DNA of 62,759 nucleotides from an uncultured Myxococcales bacterium (GTDB lineage: Bacteria > Myxococcota_A > Polyangia > Polyangiales > Polyangiaceae): NCBI GenBank assembly GCA_937902985.1, contig CALFNG010000456.1, forward strand, positions 1 to 62,759, given 5' to 3'. The stretch's first letter is position 1. Each line of letters opens with the position of its first letter. This document shows, in pieces, positions 39,000 to 48,400 of this stretch. The position numbers were made by a program, and so were the translations under genes. Under the pieces are notes generated by a model, which saw only the letters and a program-made list of their open reading frames with translations, did no database searches and was not told the origin of the DNA.

Positions 39000-40979
39000 A
39001 TGCCGTTCGGTTCGGGCCGGCGGATCGTCCTCATCGCAGCGTTCTCTTGCCTCGCCTGCTCGCATCCCCCGCGCGAGTCCGCCGCGAGCCTCGCGTCCGT
39101 GCTCGCGCCGGCGTCGGCGGTGGAGTCCGCGCCCGCGCCGGCGCCTGCACCGGCGTCCCCGCCCCCGCCCGCGTGCGGCGACCCAGGAGACGTCCTCGTC
39201 TTCGTCTCCCCTGCGCATCCCCTGCACGGGCAACCCGTCCGCGTGATCGCGGTCGCCGATCACCTCATCGACGGTCAGCTGACGTTGAGCGGCGCGCGTG
39301 GAGTCGAGCCGGTGGTGAGCGGCGATCGCCACGGGGGTCCGCCGTACTTCTGGATCGACCGCGTCGACGCGCCCTCGGCGGGGAAGTGGACGGCGACGTT
39401 CGCGCGCTCCGACGCGTGCGAAGGGGCCATGCTCGCGGCCAGGCCGGTCGTCGTACATTCCTTCGGGCTGACCGCAACGAAGCCTCCGCGCACGTCGCTG
39501 TGGTGGAGCCGCGGGGCCTGGTCGCCGTCGTTCGAGAACCTCTACTCGGCGTGGATCCAGGCGATGTTCGAGGCTCCGCTCGCCGAGCAAGAGACCTACA
39601 GCGCGCTCCACGACGTCCTACGCGATCGCGGCCGTAACTTCTTGTTCGACTACGCCGGCGAGGCCGAAGACGAGCAGAACGTCGTGGTGCGGCCCGACTG
39701 CGCGGACCTCCCTTATTTCCTGCGCGCGTACTTCGCGTTCAAGCTGGGGCTCCCGTTCGGCTGGTCCCGGTGTTCGCGCGGCGAGAACGGCACGGCGCCG
39801 ACGTGCGGGGATTTCGCGACGAGCAGCGAGCCGTTCCCTCCCGTCGACGACAAGCCGCAGCCGCTTCCTCCGTGGGCCGATCCCGACCGCGCGCCCGACG
39901 GCGGTCCGTGGGAGATCGGGGTCAAGCGCGTAGGCGAGTTCTTCCGGGGAACGCTGGCCGACGCGGCAGGGTCCGGCGCCGGGAGAACGCAGGCGACCGA
40001 CGAAGACACCGACTACTACCCGATCGCCCTCTCGGCCGAGACGCTGCGCCCAGGCACGATATTCGGCGACCCGTACGGTCACGTCCTCGTCGTGGCCCAG
40101 CGGATCCCGCAGACCCCAGCCGCCGGCGGGGTGCTCCTGGCGGTCGACGGCCAGCCCGACGGAACGGTCGCTCGCAAGCGCTTCTGGCGAGGCAACTTCC
40201 TCTTCGCGGTCGACCCTACGCTCGGCAGCCCCGGCTTCAAGCGCTTCCGGCCGCTCGTGCACGACGCGAAGGGAAAGCTCGTTCGCACGAAGAACGCCGA
40301 CCTCGCGGACTTCTCGGCGACGGATCAGTACGCCGGCGGCGTCGACGGCTTCTACGACAAGATGGCCGACCTATTGTCGCCCTCTCCCCTCGACCCGACG
40401 ACGGCGCTCCTCGAGACGGTGGACGCGCTCGAAGAGCAAGTGAAGACGCGGGTCGTCTCGGTCGAAAACGGTCGCCGCTTCCTCGCGAGCGGCAAGCCCC
40501 CAGCCGACATGCCCGACGGCGCGAAGATCTTCGAGACCAACGGCGACTGGGAAGACTTCTCCACGCCGTCGCGCGATCTGCGGATCCTCATCGCGATCGA
40601 CGTGGCGCGCGCGCTCCCGGCGCGCGTGGCGAGGCGTCCCGCTCGCTACGCGACGCCGGTGCCGGTGCCGGGTGGCAAGGCGCCCGAAGGCGTGCAAGCC
40701 GAGCTCGACGCGAGGCTCGCCCGCGAGCTCAAGGATCGTTCGTTCGAATACACGCGCACCGACGGCTCGCCGTGGAAGCTCACGCTCCGAGACGTCTTCG
40801 ATCGCGAGGCGGCTCTGGAGATGGCGTACAATCCGAACGACTGCGTCGAGCAACGCTGGGGCGCTCCCCTGGGAAGTCCCGAAGCCGCCACGTGCGGTGC
40901 GCACGCGCCCGACGCGCAGGCCGGCAAGATGGCCGGGTATCGGGCATGGTTTCATGAACGGCGAAGGCCGCCGCGCTGA
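39000..40979 (+). CDS. Lipoprotein with NlpC/P60-like catalytic features
   Basis: The 659-residue product has a short lipoprotein signal (LIAAFSCLAC, Cys 20) and an Ala/Pro linker. Residues of about 60-150 form a beta domain (GQPVRVIAVADHLIDGQ, GKWTATFAR). A papain-like core is suggested by Cys 234 in RPDCADLPYFLRAYFAFKLG heading a helix and His 361 in FGDPYGHVLVVA heading a strand, as in NlpC/P60 or CHAP cell-wall hydrolases; the segment between holds a 60-residue insertion. The remaining 270 residues have no recognised domain. It probably acts on peptidoglycan or envelope proteins. The ATG at 39000 starts six bases after the ppsR stop, so the genes may be linked. Confidence 0.72.
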   Translation: MPFGSGRRIVLIAAFSCLACSHPPRESAASLASVLAPASAVESAPAPAPAPASPPPPACGDPGDVLVFVSPAHPLHGQPVRVIAVADHLIDGQLTLSGARGVEPVVSGDRHGGPPYFWIDRVDAPSAGKWTATFARSDACEGAMLAARPVVVHSFGLTATKPPRTSLWWSRGAWSPSFENLYSAWIQAMFEAPLAEQETYSALHDVLRDRGRNFLFDYAGEAEDEQNVVVRPDCADLPYFLRAYFAFKLGLPFGWSRCSRGENGTAPTCGDFATSSEPFPPVDDKPQPLPPWADPDRAPDGGPWEIGVKRVGEFFRGTLADAAGSGAGRTQATDEDTDYYPIALSAETLRPGTIFGDPYGHVLVVAQRIPQTPAAGGVLLAVDGQPDGTVARKRFWRGNFLFAVDPTLGSPGFKRFRPLVHDAKGKLVRTKNADLADFSATDQYAGGVDGFYDKMADLLSPSPLDPTTALLETVDALEEQVKTRVVSVENGRRFLASGKPPADMPDGAKIFETNGDWEDFSTPSRDLRILIAIDVARALPARVARRPARYATPVPVPGGKAPEGVQAELDARLARELKDRSFEYTRTDGSPWKLTLRDVFDREAALEMAYNPNDCVEQRWGAPLGSPEAATCGAHAPDAQAGKMAGYRAWFHERRRPPR

Positions 40980-41040
40980 GTGACGTTCTTGGAGGGGGGT
41001 GGCCATGGGGAACAGACGCTTTCCGCCCTGGAGGCAACCT

Positions 41041-43215
41041 ATGCTTCGAAGAACTCTTATCGTCATGGCCGAGGCCGCAGTTTGTGCGGGTTTTGCGCTG
41101 GTTTGCGGGTGTGGTGGAACGGCCGACGCTCCGATCCCGACGGTCGACGCCGGCCCCGACGGCCGCGTAGGAATGGGCGTTCCGGGGCCGGACGCGGGGC
41201 CGGGGGCCCCGCACGATGCGTCGACCGGTGGTGACGACGCCGGGGACGACGGCTCGCCGGGCGACGACGGGCCGGGCGACGGCGGAGGCGGAGACTCCGG
41301 GTCGATGCAGACGAAGAGCGCCAAGATCGATCTCCTCTTCGACATCGACAACTCGGCCTCGATGGGTGACAAAGAGGCTTACCTCACGCGGGCCATTCCC
41401 GATCTGGTGACCCGTCTCGTGTCGCCGAACTGCGTCGACGCAGCGGGCAATCCCACGGGCACGGCCGCCGACGCGGCCGGCCACTGCGCCTCGGGAGCGC
41501 CCGAGTTCAAGCCGGTTCGCGACATGCACATCGGCATCGTGAGCTCGTCGCTCGGTCCGCGGCTCGGCAACGTCTGTCCGACGACGGGGGCCCTCGGCAC
41601 GCAGGTTCTGCCGAACGGCTCCACGCTCGATCGGCACAACGACGACCAGGGCCACTTGCTCAGTCGGGCCAGCGATCCCGCCAACCTCACGAACTACGCA
41701 GAGGCTCCCCCCGCGGACACGGGCACGTCGGGCTTCCTCGACTGGGCGCCGACGCCGTCGGCCGGGGCGCCCGCCATCACTGACGCCGCCAGGCTGCAGA
41801 CAGACCTGCAAGGCATGGTGATCGGAGTCCATGACTTCGGGTGCGGAATCGAGTCGCAGCTCGAGAGCTGGTACCGGTTCCTCATCCAGCCGGACCCCTA
41901 CGCGTCGCTGGCGCTCGACGCGAACCGGGAGGCGCAGTGGCAAGGCGTCGACACCGTGCTGCTCGCGCAGCGCGCCGACTTCCTGCGCCCCGACTCGCTC
42001 GTGGCCGTGATCGTCGTCTCCGACGAGAACGACTCGGAGGTCGACGTTCGAAGCTTCAACGGAACCGGCTGGAACTTCATGGACACGTCATTCGATCCGC
42101 CGCGAGGGACGTCGGCGTGCGCGACCGACGCGAACAGCGCCGCGTGCACCTCGTGCGGCTTCTCGGGGACGACGAACACCACCGATCCCGCGTGCGCGAT
42201 GGGGCCGTACAAGAGCCTCAACGACTGGGGCTACGACTTGAACCTCCGCCATGTGCACGAGAAGGAGAAGTACGGCGTCTCCGTCCAGTTCCCGATCCAG
42301 CGGTACGTGCTCGGCTTGACCTCGCGCCAGGTGCCCGACCGAAGCGGGGAATACCCCGCGGGCGGGAGCGGCATGTACGCGGGGCTCGCCGCGGCAAGCC
42401 ACGACTGCACGAACCCGCTCTTCGCGGCCAAGCTGCCGTCGCCGCCGCCGGGCGTCGACCCCTCGCAGTGGCAGCCCACCGCCGCCGATCTGTGCAACCT
42501 GACGCCCGGGACCCGTGGTCTCTCGCTCGTGTACTACTCGCATATCGGCGGCGTCCCCCATCAGCTCTTGCAGGTCGACCCGACGAACCCGTCGAGCCCG
42601 CAGAAGGTTCACCTCACCGCGGCCGACTGGACGCTCATTCTGGGCAAAGACCCGCTCGCCTACGACTACACGGGCATCGACCCGCACATGATCGAGTCCT
42701 ATCAGTCGAGAACGGGCGCGGTCGTTCCCGCCGGCGGGTTCTCCGTCGCCGACTCGAGCGCGGCCGAGGGCGCGGATCCGATCAGCGGGCGCGAATGGAT
42801 CACCGACTCGACGATGGCCCAGCACAATGGCTTGAACGTCGATCGTGAGTACGCGTGCACGTTCAAGCTTCCGGCGCCTCGCGATTGCAGCACGGCGGCG
42901 ACCAACGCCGACCCGACCCTGCTCGACTCCTGCGATTGTATGAGTCCCGTCAGCGGAACGGGCGCGTTCACCCACGCCCAGGTGCCCGCCGTGTGCAACG
43001 ACGCGACGCCGACGCAGCAAGACTACGCGAAGGCGTACCCCACCATCCGGGAGCTCCTGCTCGCGCAACAGCTCGGTGAGGTCGATGGTGCGAATCAGGG
43101 CGTCGTCTCGTCGTTGTGTCCGATTCATTCGGTGCCAGCGACCCCCAACGACCCCCTCTACGGCTATCGCCCGGCGATGGCGGCCATCGTGGATCGCTTG
43201 CGGAACTCGCTCTAG
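41041..43215 (+). CDS. vWA-like domain secreted lipoprotein
   Basis: The protein has about 724 residues. The ATG at 41041 has GGAGG six bases upstream and begins the signal peptide MLRRTLIVMAEAAVCAGFAL with lipobox LVCGC; ATG 41005 and GTG 40999 are alternatives. A long Asp/Gly linker follows. The vWA-type domain starts with IDLLFDIDNSASMGDKEAYL, where DNSAS is a MIDAS DxSxS motif, and continues with MHIGIVSSSLG and SLVAVIVVSDENDSEVD. Many cysteines occur later (CATDANSAACTSCG, CDCMSP). Polyangia encode many such lipoproteins, likely extracellular metal-dependent adhesion or binding proteins. Function is otherwise unknown. Confidence 0.8.
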   Translation: MLRRTLIVMAEAAVCAGFALVCGCGGTADAPIPTVDAGPDGRVGMGVPGPDAGPGAPHDASTGGDDAGDDGSPGDDGPGDGGGGDSGSMQTKSAKIDLLFDIDNSASMGDKEAYLTRAIPDLVTRLVSPNCVDAAGNPTGTAADAAGHCASGAPEFKPVRDMHIGIVSSSLGPRLGNVCPTTGALGTQVLPNGSTLDRHNDDQGHLLSRASDPANLTNYAEAPPADTGTSGFLDWAPTPSAGAPAITDAARLQTDLQGMVIGVHDFGCGIESQLESWYRFLIQPDPYASLALDANREAQWQGVDTVLLAQRADFLRPDSLVAVIVVSDENDSEVDVRSFNGTGWNFMDTSFDPPRGTSACATDANSAACTSCGFSGTTNTTDPACAMGPYKSLNDWGYDLNLRHVHEKEKYGVSVQFPIQRYVLGLTSRQVPDRSGEYPAGGSGMYAGLAAASHDCTNPLFAAKLPSPPPGVDPSQWQPTAADLCNLTPGTRGLSLVYYSHIGGVPHQLLQVDPTNPSSPQKVHLTAADWTLILGKDPLAYDYTGIDPHMIESYQSRTGAVVPAGGFSVADSSAAEGADPISGREWITDSTMAQHNGLNVDREYACTFKLPAPRDCSTAATNADPTLLDSCDCMSPVSGTGAFTHAQVPAVCNDATPTQQDYAKAYPTIRELLLAQQLGEVDGANQGVVSSLCPIHSVPATPNDPLYGYRPAMAAIVDRLRNSL

Positions 43216-43263
43216 CGCGTCACCTCCGCGGGAAAGGGGTTCGGTGTAGGGTGAGCGGCAGCG

Positions 43264-45405
43264 ATGCCGGCGTCTTCACGAAAGCATCCGCCGACCGGCG
43301 CGATGTCGGCCGTGGGGCCGGCGGCCATCGCGTCCGGCTCGCTCGTCGCCCAGCACGTCGCGGGTAAGGCCACGCGGGACACGCTATTTCTGTCGTACTT
43401 CGGGCTGGGCTTCCTGCCCGCCGCCATGATCGGGGCCGCGATTCTGTCGTTGCTCGCGGTCCTCGGCATCTCGCGGACACTGGCGAAATACGGCCCCGCG
43501 CGCGTCGTACCGACGCTCTTTGCGAGCAGCGCGGCGCTCTTTCTCATCGAATGGCGGCTCAGCCTGCACAGCGAGCGCGCCGCAGCCGCGGCCGTTTATG
43601 CGCATACCGCGGTCTTCGGCTCGGCGGCGGTGAGCGCGTTCTGGTCGCTCATCAACGAGCGGTTCGATCCGCACGCAGCCAAGAAGATCGTCGGGCGGGT
43701 CGCCAGCGGCGGCACCGTCGGCGGCATCCTCGGCGGCGTCGTCGTATGGCGCGCCTCCGCGCACCTTTCCGTGCCGTTGACGCTGGCGCTTCTCGCGGGC
43801 ATCAACGTCGTCGGTCTCTGGGCCGCGCTACGCGTGGCGCGTGGCGCTCATGGCACTGGACCGGCCGTGGAGCCGCTCGCCGGCGGCGGGTGGAAGGTCG
43901 TGCGCGAGACCCCGTACCTCCGTGACCTCGGGCTCCTAGTGCTTGCGGGCGCCGTCATCCAGGCGCTCCTCGACTGGCTGCTCAGCGCGCATGCGTCGCA
44001 CACCTACGGCAAGGGCGCCGAGCTCCTCGGGTTCTTCGCGCTCTTCAACATGGTGGTCGGCGTGCTCTCGTTCGTGGCGCAGACGGGCCTCTCGCGACCG
44101 CTGCTCGACCGGCGCGGCCTCGTGGGGACCGTGCAGTCGCAGCCCATCACCGTCGCCCTGTGTGCGGCGCTCGCACTGGTCGCGCCCCACCTCTCGACGG
44201 TGGTGCTGTTGCGCGGCGGCGAGGCGGTCACACGCAACTCGCTCTATCGCTCGGCGTACGAACTCTTCTACACGCCGCTCCCGACGGCGAAGAAGCGCGC
44301 CACGAAGACGCTGATCGACGTCGGCGTCGATCGCGCCGGCACGATGTTGGCGAGCGTCGGACTCCTCGCCATCGTTCATCTCGGCCTCGACAGCGCGACA
44401 CGCATCGTGCTCATCGCCGCCATGACATTGGCCGGGCTCGCGTGGCTCGTCTCGGCACGCCTGCATGACGGCTACGTGTCGGCGCTCGCCGCGAGCCTCA
44501 AGTCCGGCGCGATCGCGCTCGGCAACGAAGACGCCAAGGACCTGACGACGCGGAATACGCTCGCGGAGACGACGGCGCTTCTCGACCGCGAGCAGCTCCT
44601 CGCGCGGATCGCGCAGTTCCGGAATGCGACAGAGAGCACCGCGAACGGCGCGACGCCGGCGGCGTCTCTGTCCGGCGCCGCCGCGCCCGGGACGGCGCGG
44701 GAGCCGCCGACGGCCGCGAGCGACCTCGCGGCGGGTCCCGTTGATGCGCGCGCCGTGCAGCTCCGCAGCGGTGACACGGCGCGCATGAAGGCTGCGCTGA
44801 GCGCGCCGCTCACGGCGGCTCTCGTAACGTTCGCGATCCCGCTCCTCGCGAACGATGCGGTGGTGCGCGACGCGGTCCGCTCCCTGCGGTTGATCGCTCC
44901 GCGGGCGACGGGGCAGCTCCTCGACGCGCTGCTCGATCACGACGTCGACGTGCGCGTCCGCCGGCGCATCCCGCGCGTGCTCAAGGTCTGTCGGACCGAG
45001 CGAGCTGGAGCCGGGCTCCTCATGGCGCTCGCCGACCCCGTGTTCGACGTTCGCGTGCAGGTGGCGCTGGCCCTGACGCAGATGCAGATGCAAGACCAGG
45101 GACACGTCGTCCTCTTGCCTGACAAGGGCTTCGACGTGGCCATCCGCGAGCTCACGGCGGGTCCGTTCACCGCGAACGACGAGGATCGGGATCGCCGTCT
45201 GGGTCACGTCTTCACCGTCCTCGGACTCGTGCTCGAGCGCGAGCCGCTCCGGATCGCGTATCGCACGATCCGTTCCGAAGACCCGCGCCTGCGCGGAACG
45301 GCCCGCGAGTACCTCGAGGTGACTTTGCCCCCGCGCGTCCGCGAGGTGCTCCTTCCTCTGCTCGACAACGCGCAGCCGACCCTCGAAGAAGCTCCGAGCC
45401 CATGA
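43264..45405 (+). CDS. ADP/ATP-carrier-like (NTT/MFS-type) membrane protein with HEAT-like C-terminus
   Basis: The 713-residue protein has about 10-12 membrane helices in residues 20-400 (PAAMIGAAILSLLAVLGI, AVFGSAAVSAFWSLINERF, ALLDWLLSAHASHTYG) resembling the Npt1/TlcC nucleotide transporter and MFS-like group of bacteria. The conserved DPHAAKKIVGRVASGGTVGG loop after helix 4 is characteristic of this family. A soluble tail (about 470-713) contains HEAT-like helices (LNDHDVDVRVRRRIP-like, FDVRVQVALALTQMQ). Similar proteins in free-living bacteria are not proven nucleotide transporters, so the substrate is open. The stop overlaps the ATG of the kinase gene (ATGA), tying this membrane protein to a signalling protein. 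Confidence 0.78.
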   Translation: MPASSRKHPPTGAMSAVGPAAIASGSLVAQHVAGKATRDTLFLSYFGLGFLPAAMIGAAILSLLAVLGISRTLAKYGPARVVPTLFASSAALFLIEWRLSLHSERAAAAAVYAHTAVFGSAAVSAFWSLINERFDPHAAKKIVGRVASGGTVGGILGGVVVWRASAHLSVPLTLALLAGINVVGLWAALRVARGAHGTGPAVEPLAGGGWKVVRETPYLRDLGLLVLAGAVIQALLDWLLSAHASHTYGKGAELLGFFALFNMVVGVLSFVAQTGLSRPLLDRRGLVGTVQSQPITVALCAALALVAPHLSTVVLLRGGEAVTRNSLYRSAYELFYTPLPTAKKRATKTLIDVGVDRAGTMLASVGLLAIVHLGLDSATRIVLIAAMTLAGLAWLVSARLHDGYVSALAASLKSGAIALGNEDAKDLTTRNTLAETTALLDREQLLARIAQFRNATESTANGATPAASLSGAAAPGTAREPPTAASDLAAGPVDARAVQLRSGDTARMKAALSAPLTAALVTFAIPLLANDAVVRDAVRSLRLIAPRATGQLLDALLDHDVDVRVRRRIPRVLKVCRTERAGAGLLMALADPVFDVRVQVALALTQMQMQDQGHVVLLPDKGFDVAIRELTAGPFTANDEDRDRRLGHVFTVLGLVLEREPLRIAYRTIRSEDPRLRGTAREYLEVTLPPRVREVLLPLLDNAQPTLEEAPSP

Positions 45406-48400
45406 CGACGATCGCGGACCGCTTCGAGATCGAGTCCGTGGCCGGTGAAGGCGGCATGGGCACCGTCTATCGCGCGCGCGATCTCGGGTCGTCCGCGCGC
45501 GCTACGGTCGCGCTCAAGGTCGTGCGCGGAGCGTTCGCGAACGCGCGCTTCGACCGCGAGGCGATGCTGCTCGCGCAGATAGAGGGCGAAGGCATCGTCC
45601 GCTACGTCGCGCACGGGCGCATCGACGCACAGTCGATGTTTCTTGCGATGGAGTGGCTCGAGGGCGAAGCGCTCGACGCGCGGCTCGCGCGCGGGCCGCT
45701 TGCAATTGGAGAGTGCATCGCGCTGGGTCGCCGCCTCGCTCGCGCGCTCGGCGTCGCGCACGCGCGCGGCGTCGTGCACCGCGACGTGAAGCCGAGCCAC
45801 GTGATCTTGCGCGGCGGCGGCCACGCCGCCGAAGCCACGCTCGTGGACTTCGGCATCGCGCGGGCGCAGGGCGCGCTGCGGGCCGTGACCGCGACCGGAG
45901 CCGTGATTGGCACACCGCAGTACATGGCCCCGGAGCAGGCGCGCGGCGAGCGCGGCGTGGACGGGCGCGCCGATGTCTTTTCGCTCGGCTGCCTCCTCTT
46001 CGAGTGCCTGACCGGACGGGCAGCGTTCGTCGGCGCCCACGTCGTTGCAGTCCTCGCCAAGATCTTGCTCGATCCCGCGGGGCGCGTGAGCGCGCTGCGC
46101 ACCGACGTGCCGGCCGTCCTCGACGATCTCGTCGCTTCGATGCTGGAGAAGTCGCCGGCTGCGCGGCCCGCGGATGGCGCCGCCGTTGCGGCCGCCCTCG
46201 ACGCCGTCCATGCCGGTGACGCGCCGGTCGCTCAGAGCTCGTGGTCGCCTGCGATCGGAGCGACGGAGCGACGTCTCGCGACGGTCATCATTGCGCGCGC
46301 GGCGAGCCGCACGGGAGAGACAACCGACGACGTATTTGGGGATAGCGACGAGGCGCTTCGCGGCGTGACGGGCGAGATGCAGATCGTCGACCTCACCGCT
46401 GCGCTCGGGGTGACGGTCACCGCGCTCGCCAACGGCACGCTCGTCGGTGCCGTCGTGGCGGAAGCGGGAGCGAGCAGCGCGGCCGAGCGAGCGGTCCGCT
46501 GCGCTCTTGCGCTCCGCGCCGAGCTGGCCGGCGCGACCATTTCCCTCGCGACGGGGCGTGCCGTGGTGGCTGGCCAGCTCCCGGTCGGCGAGGCGATCGA
46601 TGCCGCCGCGATCCTCCTCGAGAAGCAAGGTGGCGCCGGAGGAATCTGGATCGACGAAGCGACCGCTTCGATGATCGAGGGTCGCTTCGCGCTCGAGCGG
46701 GCGGGAGGCGGCATCTCCGTGACGGGGGAACGCGCCGCGGCCGAACGCATTCGTACGGTGATGGGCCGCGAGGTCGCCTGCGTCGGACGCACGCGAGAGC
46801 TCGCGTTGCTCGAGTCCACCTTTCGGGAGTGCGTGGACGAGCCGGTCGCTCGGGCACTGGTCGTGATCGCCCCGCCGGGCATCGGGAAGACTCGCCTGCG
46901 ACGCGAGCTCACCTCGCGCGTCGGGACCTGGGAGTCACCGCCTGCCGTGTGGCTGGGCCTGGCCGACCCGGTGATGCAGGGGGCCTCCTACGCGCTGGCG
47001 GGGGAACTGTTGCGGCGCGTGCTCGACCTTGCGCCGGGTGACGCGAAGGCGCGGCGCGAGTGCCTGCTCGCGCGCGTCGCAAGGAACGGGGCGAGCAAGG
47101 GGTTCGATCCTGCATTCGTCGCGAGATTCCTCGGCGAGATTGCCGGCGTGCCCTTCGGCGACGAAGACGACGCGCTCCGGGCGGCGCGTCGAAGCCCTGT
47201 GCTGATGCGCACGAGGATCGTCGACGCGGCGTGCGCATTCATCGGCGCCGAGCTCGAGCGAAATCCGGTCCTCCTCGTCGTGGAGGACGTGCACTGGGCG
47301 GACGTCGCGAGCGTGCGCCTGCTGGGCGGCGTACTCGGGCGGCTGAAGGACGAGCCGCTGATGATTCTGGCGCTCGCGCGGCCGTCGGTCGACGAGGTCC
47401 ACCCTCGTCTATGGGAAGAGCACCGCGCATCGCGGTTCGTACTCGACCCTCTGCTGCCAAAGGCGGCAGAGAAGCTCGCGCGGGCAGTGCTCGGCGATCA
47501 CGCCGACATCGATGCGATCGTGGAACGGGCCGGGGGTAACCCGCTCTTCGTCGAAGAGCTCGCGCGGGTGTGCGCCGAAGGCGGCGGCGTGCGCGCTCTC
47601 CCTCCGACCATCGCAGCAGCAGCCGAGGCGCGTCTCTCCACGTTGTCGACGGAGGCGCGTCAGGTGCTCCGTGCGTCTGCGGTCTTCGGCGAGCGATTCT
47701 GGTCGGGAGCGGTCTGTCAGCTCGTCGGTTCGCCGCTCGCTTCGCGGGTCGGGTCTCACCTCGACGCGCTCGAGCAGCTCGAGGTCGTCAGCGCCGAACA
47801 AACGTCCCGCTTCGCGAGCGAGCGTGAGTACGTCTTCCGCCACGCACTCGTCCGCGACGCTGCGTACGCGATGCTCACGGATGACGATCGCGTCATCGGC
47901 CACGCCCTCGCGGCCGAGTGGCTCGAGCCGCGCGCCTCCGACGCTGCGGTGCTCGCGCAGCACTACGAGCTCGGCGATCGGCGTGCGGACGCCGCGCGAT
48001 GGCACGTCGTCGCCGCCGAGGACGCGCTCGCTGCCGCGGACGCCGCCGGGATCGCGAGGCACGTCGCGAGCGCGGAAGCCTGCGCTGCGAGCGGCGGGCT
48101 GCTCGGGCGAGCGCGTCTCGCCCAGGCGGACATCTCACTCTGGACCGGCGACAACGTCGCGGCGGCCAGAGGCGCGCGCGATGCCATGTCGCTCGTCGAA
48201 CGCGGCACCGAGCGCTGGTTCAACGCTGCGGGCATCGCCGCTGCAGCGTTCGGCAAGCTCGACGATACCCTGGAGATACTCTCCGTCGTCGACGAGCTCG
48301 AGCAGACGCCGGCGAACGGCCCGACCGCGGGGCCCGCGCGCGCGATCGCGCGGATCCGGGCGGCCATCCAGCTGGCGTATTTCGGAGAGCTCGTGCGAAC

